The notes beneath the pieces were generated by a model. The model had not been told where the DNA came from. It did not search any database and saw only the letters and a program-made list of their open reading frames with translations. Position numbers and translations under genes: made by a program. A stretch of DNA of 64,000 nt, taken from contig NC_045146.1 in NCBI RefSeq assembly GCF_008831285.2, positions 64,001 to 128,000 of the forward strand, given 5' to 3'. Of this stretch, positions 26,038-35,777 are shown piece after piece. Source of the DNA: Nymphaea colorata (taxonomy: Eukaryota > Streptophyta > Magnoliopsida > Nymphaeales > Nymphaeaceae). Positions within the stretch are counted from its first letter, which is position 1. The number at the start of each line of letters is the position of its first letter.

Positions 26038-26237
26038 CAGGGCAGAACGATGATTTTTTTTTAGGGGTGGGCCAAACGGTCCAACGAACTTATCCGAGTA
26101 GGGCCAAACTAAATCGGAATCTAAAAAATTAATTACGCAACTAAAAATTTTCAATTTTTTAATATATTTTTTTTTCAATTAGTTAATTAGTTAAGGTGGG
26201 GCCACGGCTTAGGTGGGCCCCCCTCACTCTGCCCCTG
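26038..26237 (-). mobile_element. hAT-type MITE, same family as 61003-61176, inverted
   Basis: The right edge gcccctg reads inverted as CAGGGGCAGAGTGAGG, matching the 61003 copy (CAGGGGCGGAGGGAGAGG), and the next 30 bases also match (gggcccacctaagccgtggc). The left edge CAGGGCAGAACGATGA matches the opposite terminus. Flanks CCTATTAA and CCCATTCA agree at six of eight positions, as an old 8-bp duplication would. A fragment of the same interior lies at about 24139-24195. Confidence 0.6.
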
Positions 26238-26937
26238 CCCATTCACTATTAAATACAGTTAATAGAGACTAAAAATGATTTGACAGTTCATTTCCTTTTT
26301 CATGACCTTGAAAAGGGAGAATGCATATGTTTTTATATGGCTCAAATGACACCCAACCTTGGTGACTGGTGATGGCCAGGGCCCCCAAGGTAGAACTCGA
26401 GCCAATAACGGACCTACTTTGTGATTGGTGTGGGCCTCTGCCCATGTCAGCCTTTAAAACCTTTCATTCTTACTGAGCTGTGCCTGGGCCCAATCGCATG
26501 TGGTGTTTTTTGTGCCGCCCAAACACTCATTCTAATAGGCCAAGGATCGGTTAACGCCCCTCAACCAAAATTTTCTGGCTCTGCTGCTGGATCGAGCCAA
26601 GCTCACTTTGCCTAGCTGATAAGCTAGGCAACTGACTAGGCCGCTTGCTATGGCTCGATTGGCCCTAGCGGCTAACCCTATACACGTGGCAGCAGGTGAC
26701 TTGTTAGCTAATGGTTTATGCAACTTCTTTTATACATATGTAAATAAAAGAAAAACAAACAAACAAAAGAAGGAGAGACACTTTTATCAAACATGTAGGA
26801 AAAGGAAAAGCAGTACTACTCAAAAAACAAGTTAGTATTGTAAATTACTTACTCATGAGTAGATTTCTTTTATGTATGATTCTCTTACAAATCAACAGTT
26901 GAATGAAAGGATGGAAAAATATTGATAGAACCCTTTA

Positions 26938-27423
26938 GGGGCCGTTTGGTTGCAAGTACATGTTGTGACTGTCTCATGAATCAAACCAAATATTTGAGTA
27001 GATTCAATATTAGAAATATGTGTTTATATTATACGTTGAATGAAATAGTCCCCCAGCCGAGATGAGTTCGGCACAGCTCATACATGAAGCAGGCAGTTTA
27101 TGTCCGCTTTAGGAAATGACCATGTGCTCATAGATTGCCATTACTAGATGATGGATCTGCGTTTCTCTTATCGGAACTGCTCTGGGTGCTATTGAGTCAC
27201 TTTTCGTACAGATTCATGGGACACTCACGAAGTGTCTCTGCAGCCAAATGATTCCTTAGTGGTAGGTTGGTAGCAGGAACAGTTTATGAATGTCTCGTAA
27301 ATTTACCTCAAAAAATTGGAGCACGTCCATCAAACAATAGTTTTAATGTCCAATATATTTGTTTCAAAGTTTTGGACCACATTCATAAAATACTCACAAG
27401 TTTTTCTATATCCAAACGATGCC
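26938..27423. mobile_element. Candidate PIF/Harbinger-like MITE with TTA duplication
   Basis: The left end GGGGCCGTTTGGTTG and the inverted right end GGCATCGTTTGGATA are similar. TTA flanks both sides (26935-26937 and 27424-27426), which is the usual target for PIF/Harbinger elements. The interior is non-coding. Terminal similarity is modest, so decay or chance cannot be excluded. Confidence 0.5.
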
Positions 27424-28878
27424 TTACATATGTATTTTTTACAACAACTTGATAAATTGTGATACTGGAATCAGATTTTCGTAACAAACTCTCAAGTGGA
27501 GCCTTCTTGACTCGACAGGGCAAATTTCTCATACTTGCACTGTGTGCCCCTTTTCGTCGAGTGTCCAGCCCAGTTCACTCACAGGGCTGTTGGCCTACCA
27601 AGCACTTGCCCGTTGTTCCTGCCGGCTGCTTGGCGGGCTCCGCCCTCGTTATCATGATTGTTCTCTCCGCTGGGGCCCCTTTGAATGGTGGGGCCAAGCC
27701 CGGGCCCAGGTTTTGAGTGTCAGGCCGGCCTGAGCCCGGCTTTTTATCGGGCAGGCGCGGTCAGCCCCCCTCCCTCTTCATTCCTCTTCATTCATTCCAA
27801 TTACTTGGAGAGGTCTCTCGCCTTCTTTGCCAGCCAGATGTAGAGAGATACTACGAGGCCTCCGTCTCACGTTCCGTGAAGTAGCAAAGAAGTCCAGGGA
27901 ACTCTGCAGCCTAGCACGACTCTAATCTTAGAGCTACGAACCACAACTACAGCTAAATAACATTCCATTTCCTTTGGGGGCATAACCTTCAAAAGAGAGA
28001 ATATATATATACTTTTTATTGGCTCGAATGGCCCTAGTGGTCATAAAAAATGAAGGTCATTTTCTCTGGCCACGGATATGGATCTCCTTTTGCTCGATTC
28101 GATTATGAGTTGTTGCACATTGGCCAAGGAACCTAAGGCAGGTGGATTCGCAACACACCTTCTTGAGTCATACCTGGCGTTTACTTTTTTTTTTTTTTAA
28201 TAGTAGTCCTTATTCTATTGTCTATTTTTTATTTCAACCTTCAACCTTTTTTTTTTCAAAATTCTGAGGAAAAAGACTAATTTACCTTTGAACCACAACC
28301 TGACGCATAAGTTTTGCATTCATAAGCATATTTTATTATTTTTCCCTAAGAAGAGCTCCATGAGGTAAATGTGATTTTCGTATCTAAGAACTTGAAAATT
28401 GATATAAAAATAATATTATTTATGTCCTCCTTAATTTTTTTTTTTTGTATGCATAGAAAAAACATTATTTTGTTATGCAGTTATAAAGAACACTATTACT
28501 TTTTTCATAGTTTAATTTTTCAAAACCATTTCCCTTTTCATTTGTATTAAAATCATCCAGGGCGAGAGGTCAAGGGTAAAGATGTCTTTTTCTTATATTT
28601 GACTGCTTGAAGTTGAAGTAAAAGAGGAGATGGACAGTTTGTGGAAAATGGAGCACGAATTTAGAATATAGACAATAAGTCAGGACGGTCCTGGAAAAAT
28701 CTCTTAACCTCTGCTTAAACGGGTGCTCGGACATGATTTCCGGAAAAAACTCTTCGAAGAATTTTCGGAGTCAAAAGAATATTTGCCGCTTCCTTCGGAG
28801 GTCCGTTCGCTTCCCCTCCCGTCTGGTTCACATCCCTTGCATTTTAATTCTCTGTCCTTCCCTCGCATCGCGTCCGCC

Positions 28879-30270
28879 ATGGCAGCCTCTCGATTTCTTC
28901 CCGTCTTTCTGGCTCTTGTCTCCGCCTTCATCTCCGTTCCGCCCTCCGAAGCCAATGGAGGAGCGCTGCACTTCCGCCTCGTCCACCGAAGCCAGCTGGA
29001 GGGCGCTCGCGGCGACGGCGAGGTCGACGCCTTCCGCCGCTTGGATGACATCACCAGACGGGACCAGCTTCGCCAGAAGCACATTGCCGAGACGCTGCGG
29101 TCCCCCCGCCGGAAGGCGATCGAGAGCTCGTTCGAGGCGCCGATCTTATCGGGCGCCTACAGCGGCGCCGGCGAGTACTTCGTCAAGCTGAAGATCGGTT
29201 CTCCGGCGAGGGACTACCTCCTCGTCGCCGACACGGGAAGCGACCTGACGTGGACGAAGTGCCAAGAGGGCGTGACGGTTGCGTCCTCTATCGGACGGCG
29301 CAGGGCGACGGAAGCTTGCGTCCCGTCGTCGTCCTTCGCCCCGTACAAGTGCTCAACCGACTCCTGCGAGTCCCTGCCCTTCTCTACCACCGTGTGCCCC
29401 ACGCCGCAGAGCCCCTGCCTGTACGACTACCGATACGCGGACGGATCGTTCACGAAAGGCACGTATGGAAACGATACGGTTCTCGTCACGGCTCCGGATG
29501 GGAGCGTGACGCCAATCCGGGACGTTCTGGTGGGTCGCAGCTCGGATTTCCAGGGGGTGATCTTCGACAAGACGGATGGCGTCCTCGGCCTGGGTTTCAG
29601 CCCCATATCCTTCGCCATCACCACGGCGCAGCTCTACGGCGGGAAATTCTCTTACTGCCTGGTGGATCACCTCAACCGCAGAGACTCGAACTACCTTGTT
29701 TTCGGGAACAACTCCCGCGCGTCGCAGCTCAATATCCGATACGCGACTCTCGTCCTCGACTCGATGATCCAGCCCTACTACGGCATCGAGGTGGACGGGA
29801 TCTCCATGGACGGCAAGATGCTACCGATTCCTCCTGCCGTGTGGAAGTTCGTCTTCAAGGAAGATTCCATCGCCGGAGGGGTGATCATCGACTCGGGCAT
29901 GACCCTGACGAGTCTGGTCAAGCCGGCCTACGACGTCGTCATGTCCGCCTTCCGGTCCTATTTCAAGGATTTTCCGACGTTCACGCAGCAACCGTTCGAT
30001 CTGTGCTTCAATGTCACTCAGCTGAGTCCAGAGCAAGCGAAGAGGGCGGGGCCCAATCTGGCCTGGCACTTCTCTGGAGGGGCCAAGTTCACGCCGCACA
30101 TTGGCAGCTACGTCACCGTCGTAGCACCCAACTTGAAATGCATAGCCATTGTTCCGGCAGCCTGGCCAGGAATATCGATCATCGGCAACATCCACCAGCA
30201 AAAGTACTTGTGGGAGTTCGATTTAGCGAATGGCAGGTTGGGCTTTGCTCCTTCTCTCTGCACTGAATAG
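28879..30270 (+). CDS. NANA-like pepsin-type aspartic protease, copy 1 (463 aa)
   Basis: This is an intronless A1-family aspartyl endopeptidase of the plant nucellin/NANA type, expected in the secretory route or chloroplast. The start at 28879 gives a signal-like peptide (MAASRFLPVFLALVSAFISV) and agrees with copy 2; the frame is open upstream to an ATG at 28723, but that extension looks like translated 5' UTR. Catalytic motifs are DTGSD at residue 118 and DSGMT at residue 338. The family blocks YRYADGSFTKGTYGN, KFSYCLVDHL and the C-terminal GNIHQQKYLWEFDLANGRLG are present, as are paired cysteines. Between the first catalytic motif and SSSF it has about 15 more residues than copy 2, including an Arg-rich stretch (IGRRRATEAC). 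Codon third positions are rich in G and C, unlike the flanking DNA. No stop or frameshift is seen. Confidence 0.93.
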   Translation: MAASRFLPVFLALVSAFISVPPSEANGGALHFRLVHRSQLEGARGDGEVDAFRRLDDITRRDQLRQKHIAETLRSPRRKAIESSFEAPILSGAYSGAGEYFVKLKIGSPARDYLLVADTGSDLTWTKCQEGVTVASSIGRRRATEACVPSSSFAPYKCSTDSCESLPFSTTVCPTPQSPCLYDYRYADGSFTKGTYGNDTVLVTAPDGSVTPIRDVLVGRSSDFQGVIFDKTDGVLGLGFSPISFAITTAQLYGGKFSYCLVDHLNRRDSNYLVFGNNSRASQLNIRYATLVLDSMIQPYYGIEVDGISMDGKMLPIPPAVWKFVFKEDSIAGGVIIDSGMTLTSLVKPAYDVVMSAFRSYFKDFPTFTQQPFDLCFNVTQLSPEQAKRAGPNLAWHFSGGAKFTPHIGSYVTVVAPNLKCIAIVPAAWPGISIIGNIHQQKYLWEFDLANGRLGFAPSLCTE

Positions 30271-31206
30271 ACTATCTCCCTCCCTCCCTCTTCTCTTTTT
30301 TCTCTTTAAATGGGCGTGAGACAAAAGAGAGATAAAGAGATGAGTAAGAGAGTATCTGGACTCTACCCTCATTTGACTCCTTCAGTTCTCATACTTGGCA
30401 ACGGTTTCAAAAACCTCAAGTAAAGAAGAATTCTTCACCATTAATCTCTCACAAATTTAACTTTTAAATCTAACTTTTCTACAAGGATGATGGTGTTTTA
30501 CATTAAAATGATTTACTAATACCATTTTTCCATTTTTTTGCATCTGGTTTCAAATTTTCAATTATTTGACATATGTACTTTAACTAAACAACCCATGATG
30601 AATTTTCATCTGTAATGAAGCAAATTAACTGAAACGGTCTGCAAGTATGTGATTTGAAAGGGGTGCAAGGTAAAGAATGTGAGGTGTGAAGGATAACCTT
30701 TCTCCTCCTATTAGTATAGTCTTTGCATGGCAGGAGAGAAAAAAAAAATGTGAGAGTTGAGTTGGGGAGAAGCAGGGCGTCCATTGAAGATGAATATAAG
30801 TGGTTAGGATATGGTTTTCGAGATTTTGATTATTTCAGGTGCCGGAAATTGTCAGAATTTCGATTTCCGAAGTATGTAGATCTCTGAATACGAACCCCTT
30901 GCATCCCTACTTATGTAAGGAGGAGATGGGGACGTCACTTGCAGTAGATATTGTTATCTGATAATTGTACGAATTTTTATATGTATTCGTTGGTTGATGC
31001 TTGCTTCAACCCTTTCTCCAACTTTTCAGTTCAACAAAGGCAAAGACCTTTATTAACACACACTCTCTCTCTCTCTCTGATATATATTTCAGATATTCGG
31101 TACAAATCTAACCATTATTTCTAAACATTCAGAGTAATAACATATAATGGACTCATTATTCAATTTTTGCAGCTTTTTTTAATATTCTTCGGAGTTTGAT
31201 ATGAAG

Positions 31207-31306
31207 TCAAATGTACTTTATGTTCTGCTCATTAATGTCCAGTTGAATGTAACTTGTCAAATGTACTTTAGCTTCGGTTCATTAATGACCAGTTGAATGT
31301 AACTTG
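31207..31306 (+). repeat. Two-unit tandem duplication, 50 bp each
   Basis: The unit tcaaatgtactttatgttct at 31207 is repeated at 31257. Both units end ccagttgaatgtaacttg and differ at only a few positions. Confidence 0.85.
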
Positions 31307-33236
31307 CGCATATAAAATTTTGATCATCTTTCTGTTCCACTGCTAAGACAGATATCTCAGGTGCTCGTTTCCGATCTGGCACAAATCCGGAGTGGATTTC
31401 AGTGTTCCAGATTTGAGTTTAGTTAGAGAGAGTTCCAGTCTTTATCCAATTCAATTGCTTCCTTAGTCAAATATCTTCAGAAAATCAAATAACGTTGCAC
31501 CATTGTTCTAACATATACTGTTCTCCGGGTCAGCAAACTCAGGTTAGATGAACTTCTCTTACTAGAGTATCGAAAAAGACGCGTTATATCATTGAACTCT
31601 TGATTTCCATCTATTAATATATAATTCACAAGATCAAGGAATTAGAATCCATGTTCTTAAGACAATGTTTCAAAAAACACTATTTCAAAAAACATGGGGT
31701 GATAAGGAATGTTATTGTTTTATCCAATTATCAAATGCTAGGCATAATTACACCAAATTTCTTAAAACAAGAGCATGGTGTTCTTGGAACGTTTATTATA
31801 AAAACATGTCTTAAGAGTATAATGTTCTTATAGTCAAATACCTCCTTATTCGACGGACCAAGGCAGAAGGAACAAATTCTAATTTTTTCCTGTTTCTAAC
31901 TTGAGCAAACGACACTGATCCTGACATGAGAAGTAGCCATATGGCTGAAGGGTTGTCTGGTTCAGATGCAAATACCCAATGTTTAGCAAGATTTGTAAAG
32001 AAAATTAGAATTCTACTGGTAGTCAAAATTGATGGTATATGAGTTTCTTAAGAATCCATCAGTTACTATCATGTAAGCATTTGGGGTTCAATTTTATCTG
32101 GTTCCAAATCCAATAAGTTGAATTTGGTAATACTTACATTATGGTGTCTCATTAATTTCTTATGCACGTTTGCGTTCCAATGTGTATAGAGAGGCGTCAT
32201 AGGGCGGATTTATCTGAATCACCAACCCTAAATTAGATCTGTTTTAGTTGGGTCCAATAAGGAGAACATAATCCAATTATTAGTTGGATTCAATTTTGAT
32301 ATGTGGCTTCACAAACTTTCAAATCCAAGTTCAAGATCTGATTAGGATCTTTTAAAGTTTCAACCAGATATCATATTAAAGTCTGACTCTTTTGTTAGTT
32401 TGTCTTCAAAATTGGTTTGAGGAAAATCAATTCTGAGCCTGAGTACGAATCCAAATCCGACAAATTAAGAGTTATTTGGTTGGGTTCTATAAAGATTGAA
32501 CCCGTCCTGAGTCCAACCTGTTTATAGAGATCAACTGGTCCTTAACTGGACCTCTATACAAATTTCTCTCCTAGAAGGTGCAGTACTTTGTGTGTGTGTG
32601 TGTGTGCATGTGTGTGTGTAGAAAAACAGGTAGCTATTAGGCTCTGATAAACCTAACTTGATGCCAATCATCTAAGTTGTTGATTCCAAAGAGATCATGA
32701 TGGATATTTAATTAGTTGCGAACAGGTAAGTCAAATTTCTTTTTCAAAAGTTTGAAATACCCTTCAAAAGAGACAAGGAACTTAGTTCAATGATTGTTTT
32801 TTTTTCTTTCTCTCTCTCCTCCTTTGAAGGTATATTGGACTCTTAATAAAAAAATATGGCATCTGCACTAATATGCCACTTAATCTCCAAACACTAATCT
32901 CATAAGAACAGATAGCCTTATAATCTCTGTCAAAGTTTAGTATATGAGGGTCTGGTAGGTGTATATAGATATGTATAATTACAAAGACCAGCTTACATCA
33001 AATGCCGATATCTATGTATTTTGTCGAAAATCCGGACGGCCAATTCTGACAAATTAGCCATGCAAATCACACTTGCATGGTCAAATTTATCCAAAATTAA
33101 TTATCTCAAGCTATGACATTCAAAGAGTAGAAGCCCATAGCTAGTCTTGCACATCATGTTTTCATGATCCAACTCCATCATGGGGTTATATTATGCTCAT
33201 AGAAGACCCCTTTTCTTTCCCTCTTTCTCTCTTACA

Positions 33237-33640
33237 GCTTGTTTGGTTGGAGGGAAATGAATGGATTGAGCAATCTCTCATTTGTTTGGTTGGCTAATTA
33301 GAAATGAGTAAAAGGAAGGGAAATGAAAGGAAAGAGAGGGATTGTGTAGTGACTAGTGTAAATGCAATCCCCTCCAAATCGGACGGATTGGGAAGGAAAT
33401 GAAAGGAATGAAAGAAAAAGAATCTTTTTATTCCTACACTACCCCTCTCATTCCTTTCCTTTCATTTATATCGAAACAAGCTTTTAAATTACCTTTTTCC
33501 TTTCATTTCCATTCATTTCCTTCCCCTTTCTTTTCTCTTCCTTTCCATTTCCTTTCCATTCATTTCCTTTCCTTTTTTTTTTCTCTTCCGTTCCGTTTCC
33601 TTTCTCTCCCTTCCTTTCCCTCCCCGCTGAATCCAATATA
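33237..33640. repeat. Purine/pyrimidine foldback, possible MITE
   Basis: A left arm rich in ggaaatgaaaggaaag faces a right arm rich in ctttcctttcatttcc, so the strand could fold on itself. The outer left edge cttgtttggttggagggaaa resembles MITE termini. Low complexity makes exact ends uncertain. Confidence 0.35.
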
Positions 33641-34234
33641 TAGTCAGTTCTTCATGTAAGTGTTTAGCTGATTCTCACATGTCCATGCCAATCGGTATAT
33701 CGTAGGACTTCTCCAAAGAAATATTCACAGGCACAAAGCTCACTATAGTCACAGTACCGGAGAGAATGGGCATTCACAATGTGATGAATCCGTATAGATA
33801 GCATTTTATCGTTATTTGAACTTTGATTTGGATCTAAGCCATGAATTCAAGAAGATCGGTTCGTCCATAGTTGAATCCAGATCCGAAGCATCTATCCTTG
33901 TATCTGCAGTAGATAGTTCGAAATGTTAACGTAAATATGGCAAGGAATCACACCAAATCTGAATCGATACACTCATGTGAAATAATAACGTCAACATGTA
34001 CCAACAATTAAGAACATTCCATGTATTTTTTTAGAGTACTTTTAAGACTCCTAAATGATAGTTTTTCTAAATTTCACGTCATATATACGTATATATAAAT
34101 AAAAAAAAGAGAGAAAAAGATATGAATTAATATTAAATAAAGAAAATGCTAATCATTTTTTTTTCTGGTAACTGCTTATCATGATAGATTAAATATAGCG
34201 GTTCTAATAAATGTTTGGGTGATTCTAAAAAATA

Positions 34235-34250
34235 TTATATATATATAAAA
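34235..34250 (+). promoter_or_regulatory. Candidate TATA box of aspartic protease copy 2
   Basis: A TATATATATAAAAT stretch lies about 160 bases before the ATG at 34407, a plausible distance for a TATA box with a short 5' UTR. The surrounding DNA is AT-rich, so a chance match is possible. Confidence 0.4.
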
Positions 34251-34406
34251 TATAATGAATTTAGATACTACGCGTAATCCACGGAAAACTTTCCAAGAAA
34301 GTGTTGAGCGGACGAAGATTTCCCCCTGCCCTTTGGCGTTTAATACCTTGTCCCTCTCCCTCTCCCTATTCCTTACGTTCTATATTCTCTCTCCCTTCCG
34401 CCAGCC

Positions 34407-35777
34407 ATGGGAGTCGCTCGAGTACTTCTGGTCCTCATCTCCACCTTCGTCGCTGTTCCCGCCCTCTCTCGTCCTTCTCCGGCCGCCGACACCAATGGAG
34501 AAGCTCTGCAACTCCGCCTCTTCCACCGAAGCGAACTCAAATTCCTGCAGGACGCCGAGGACGACCCCGCGGGCGATGCGTTTCGCCGCTTTGTCGAGAT
34601 TGCCAGACGCGACCAGCTTCGCCAGAAGCACATTGCCAGGACGCTGCTCTCTCCTCGCCGTAGGGCGTCCGAGGTCTCGTTCGAGGCGCCAATCTCGTCG
34701 GGGGCCTACGCCGGCGTCGGACAGTACTTCGTCAAGCTTAACGTCGGCTCTCCGGCGAAGGAGCACCTCCTCGTCGCCGACACAGGAAGCGACGCCACCT
34801 GGATAAAGTGCCAAACTGGATGCGCCCCATCGTCGTCCTTCGTTCCGTACAGGTGCTCATCCGATTCGTGCAAATCCCTGCCTTTCTCGTTGACGACGTG
34901 CCCCTCGCCGGCGAGTCCGTGCCTTTACGACTACCAATACGCCGACGGATCGTTCACAAAAGGCACATATGGCAACGAGACGGTTACCTTCACGTCACCG
35001 GATGGAACCGTCTCGACGATCCGAGATGTTCTTGTGGGCCGCAGCTCGGAGTTCGAGGGGACGTCCTTCAACAAGGCGGACGGCGTCCTCGCCCTGGGCT
35101 TCAGCGCCATGTCCTTCGCCATCGCCGCGGCGCAAATCTACGGCGCGAAATTTTCCTACTGCCTGGTGGATCACCTCAGCATGAAGGACTCTAACTACCT
35201 CGTCGTCGGAGACAACCCCCGCGTATCGAATCGGTCCAATCTGCAGTTCACACCGCTCGTCTTCGACCCGCGGATCCAGCCGTTCTACGGCCTCCAGGTC
35301 GACGGAATCTCGCTGGACGGCAAGATTCTCCCGATTTATCCTTCCGTCTGGAAATTCGTCTTCTCGAACTATTCGATCACGGGAGGGGCCATTATCGACT
35401 CGGGCATGACCCTTACGAGCTTGGTCCGGCCGGCCTACGACGTCGTCTTGGCCAACTTCCAGTCATATTTTCAGGATTTTCCGACGTTCACGCAACCACC
35501 GTTTGACTTATGCTTCAACGAGAGTCAGCTAAGCGAAGAGCAGCGGAAGAAGGCGGGGCCCCAGCTTGGGTGGCACTTCGCCGGCGGTGCCAAATTCATG
35601 CCGCACATGGACAGCTACGTCAGCCCTGTTGCGCCGGATCAGAAATGCCTAACGATAGTTCGGGCAGCCTGGCCGGGAATATCGGTCATCGGGAACATAC
35701 ACCAGCAGAAGTACCTGTGGGAGTTCAATTTGGAAAACGCTAACTTGGGTTTTGCTCCTTCTCTGTGTAGCGATTAG
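34407..35777 (+). CDS. NANA-like pepsin-type aspartic protease, copy 2 (456 aa)
   Basis: This is a tandem paralogue of the gene at 28879, also intronless and GC-rich. The start gives a hydrophobic signal-like N-terminus (MGVARVLLVLISTFVAVPAL). Catalytic motifs are DTGSD at residue 125 and DSGMT at residue 331. It shares the blocks EYFVKL-like QYFVKLNVGSP, YQYADGSFTKGTYGNET, KFSYCLVDHLS and IGNIHQQKYLWEF with copy 1. Compared with copy 1 it lacks about 15 residues after the first catalytic motif (KCQTGCAPSSSF) and has a longer segment before the mature domain (SELKFLQDAEDDPAG). Same orientation and close similarity along the whole length indicate tandem gene duplication. No disabling change is seen, so both copies should be active endopeptidases; substrates are unknown. 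Confidence 0.93.
   Translation: MGVARVLLVLISTFVAVPALSRPSPAADTNGEALQLRLFHRSELKFLQDAEDDPAGDAFRRFVEIARRDQLRQKHIARTLLSPRRRASEVSFEAPISSGAYAGVGQYFVKLNVGSPAKEHLLVADTGSDATWIKCQTGCAPSSSFVPYRCSSDSCKSLPFSLTTCPSPASPCLYDYQYADGSFTKGTYGNETVTFTSPDGTVSTIRDVLVGRSSEFEGTSFNKADGVLALGFSAMSFAIAAAQIYGAKFSYCLVDHLSMKDSNYLVVGDNPRVSNRSNLQFTPLVFDPRIQPFYGLQVDGISLDGKILPIYPSVWKFVFSNYSITGGAIIDSGMTLTSLVRPAYDVVLANFQSYFQDFPTFTQPPFDLCFNESQLSEEQRKKAGPQLGWHFAGGAKFMPHMDSYVSPVAPDQKCLTIVRAAWPGISVIGNIHQQKYLWEFNLENANLGFAPSLCSD

Larger units (their letters stand above)
21079..28878. other. Intergenic region between ALA3 and the aspartic protease pair
   Basis: No gene was recognised. The first few hundred bases should be the ALA3 3' UTR. 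The remainder is AT-rich sequence with a dispersed repeat (about 23148-23512) and two MITEs (26038-26237, 26938-27423). There are also GC-rich decayed blocks at about 25524-25800, 26390-26700 and 27540-27770 that look like old transposon debris. Open frames here are short and resemble no known family. Confidence 0.6.
30271..34406. other. Intergenic region between the two aspartic protease genes
   Basis: No gene was recognised. It contains a 50-bp tandem duplication (31207-31306), (CT)n and (TG)n tracts near 31060 and 32590, a polypurine/polypyrimidine foldback (33237-33640) and, close to copy 2, a likely TATA box. The 4-kb spacer shows no residual protease sequence. Confidence 0.6.

Noticed and set aside
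29250-30266. 338-codon open frame overlapping protease copy 1
   Set aside because: It is a second frame within a GC-rich coding exon, with Arg/Pro/His-rich composition typical of shadow frames and no domain.
34255-34806. 183-codon and other frames overlapping protease copy 2
   Set aside because: Shadow frames of a GC-rich gene; the true frame carries both catalytic motifs and the family C-terminus.
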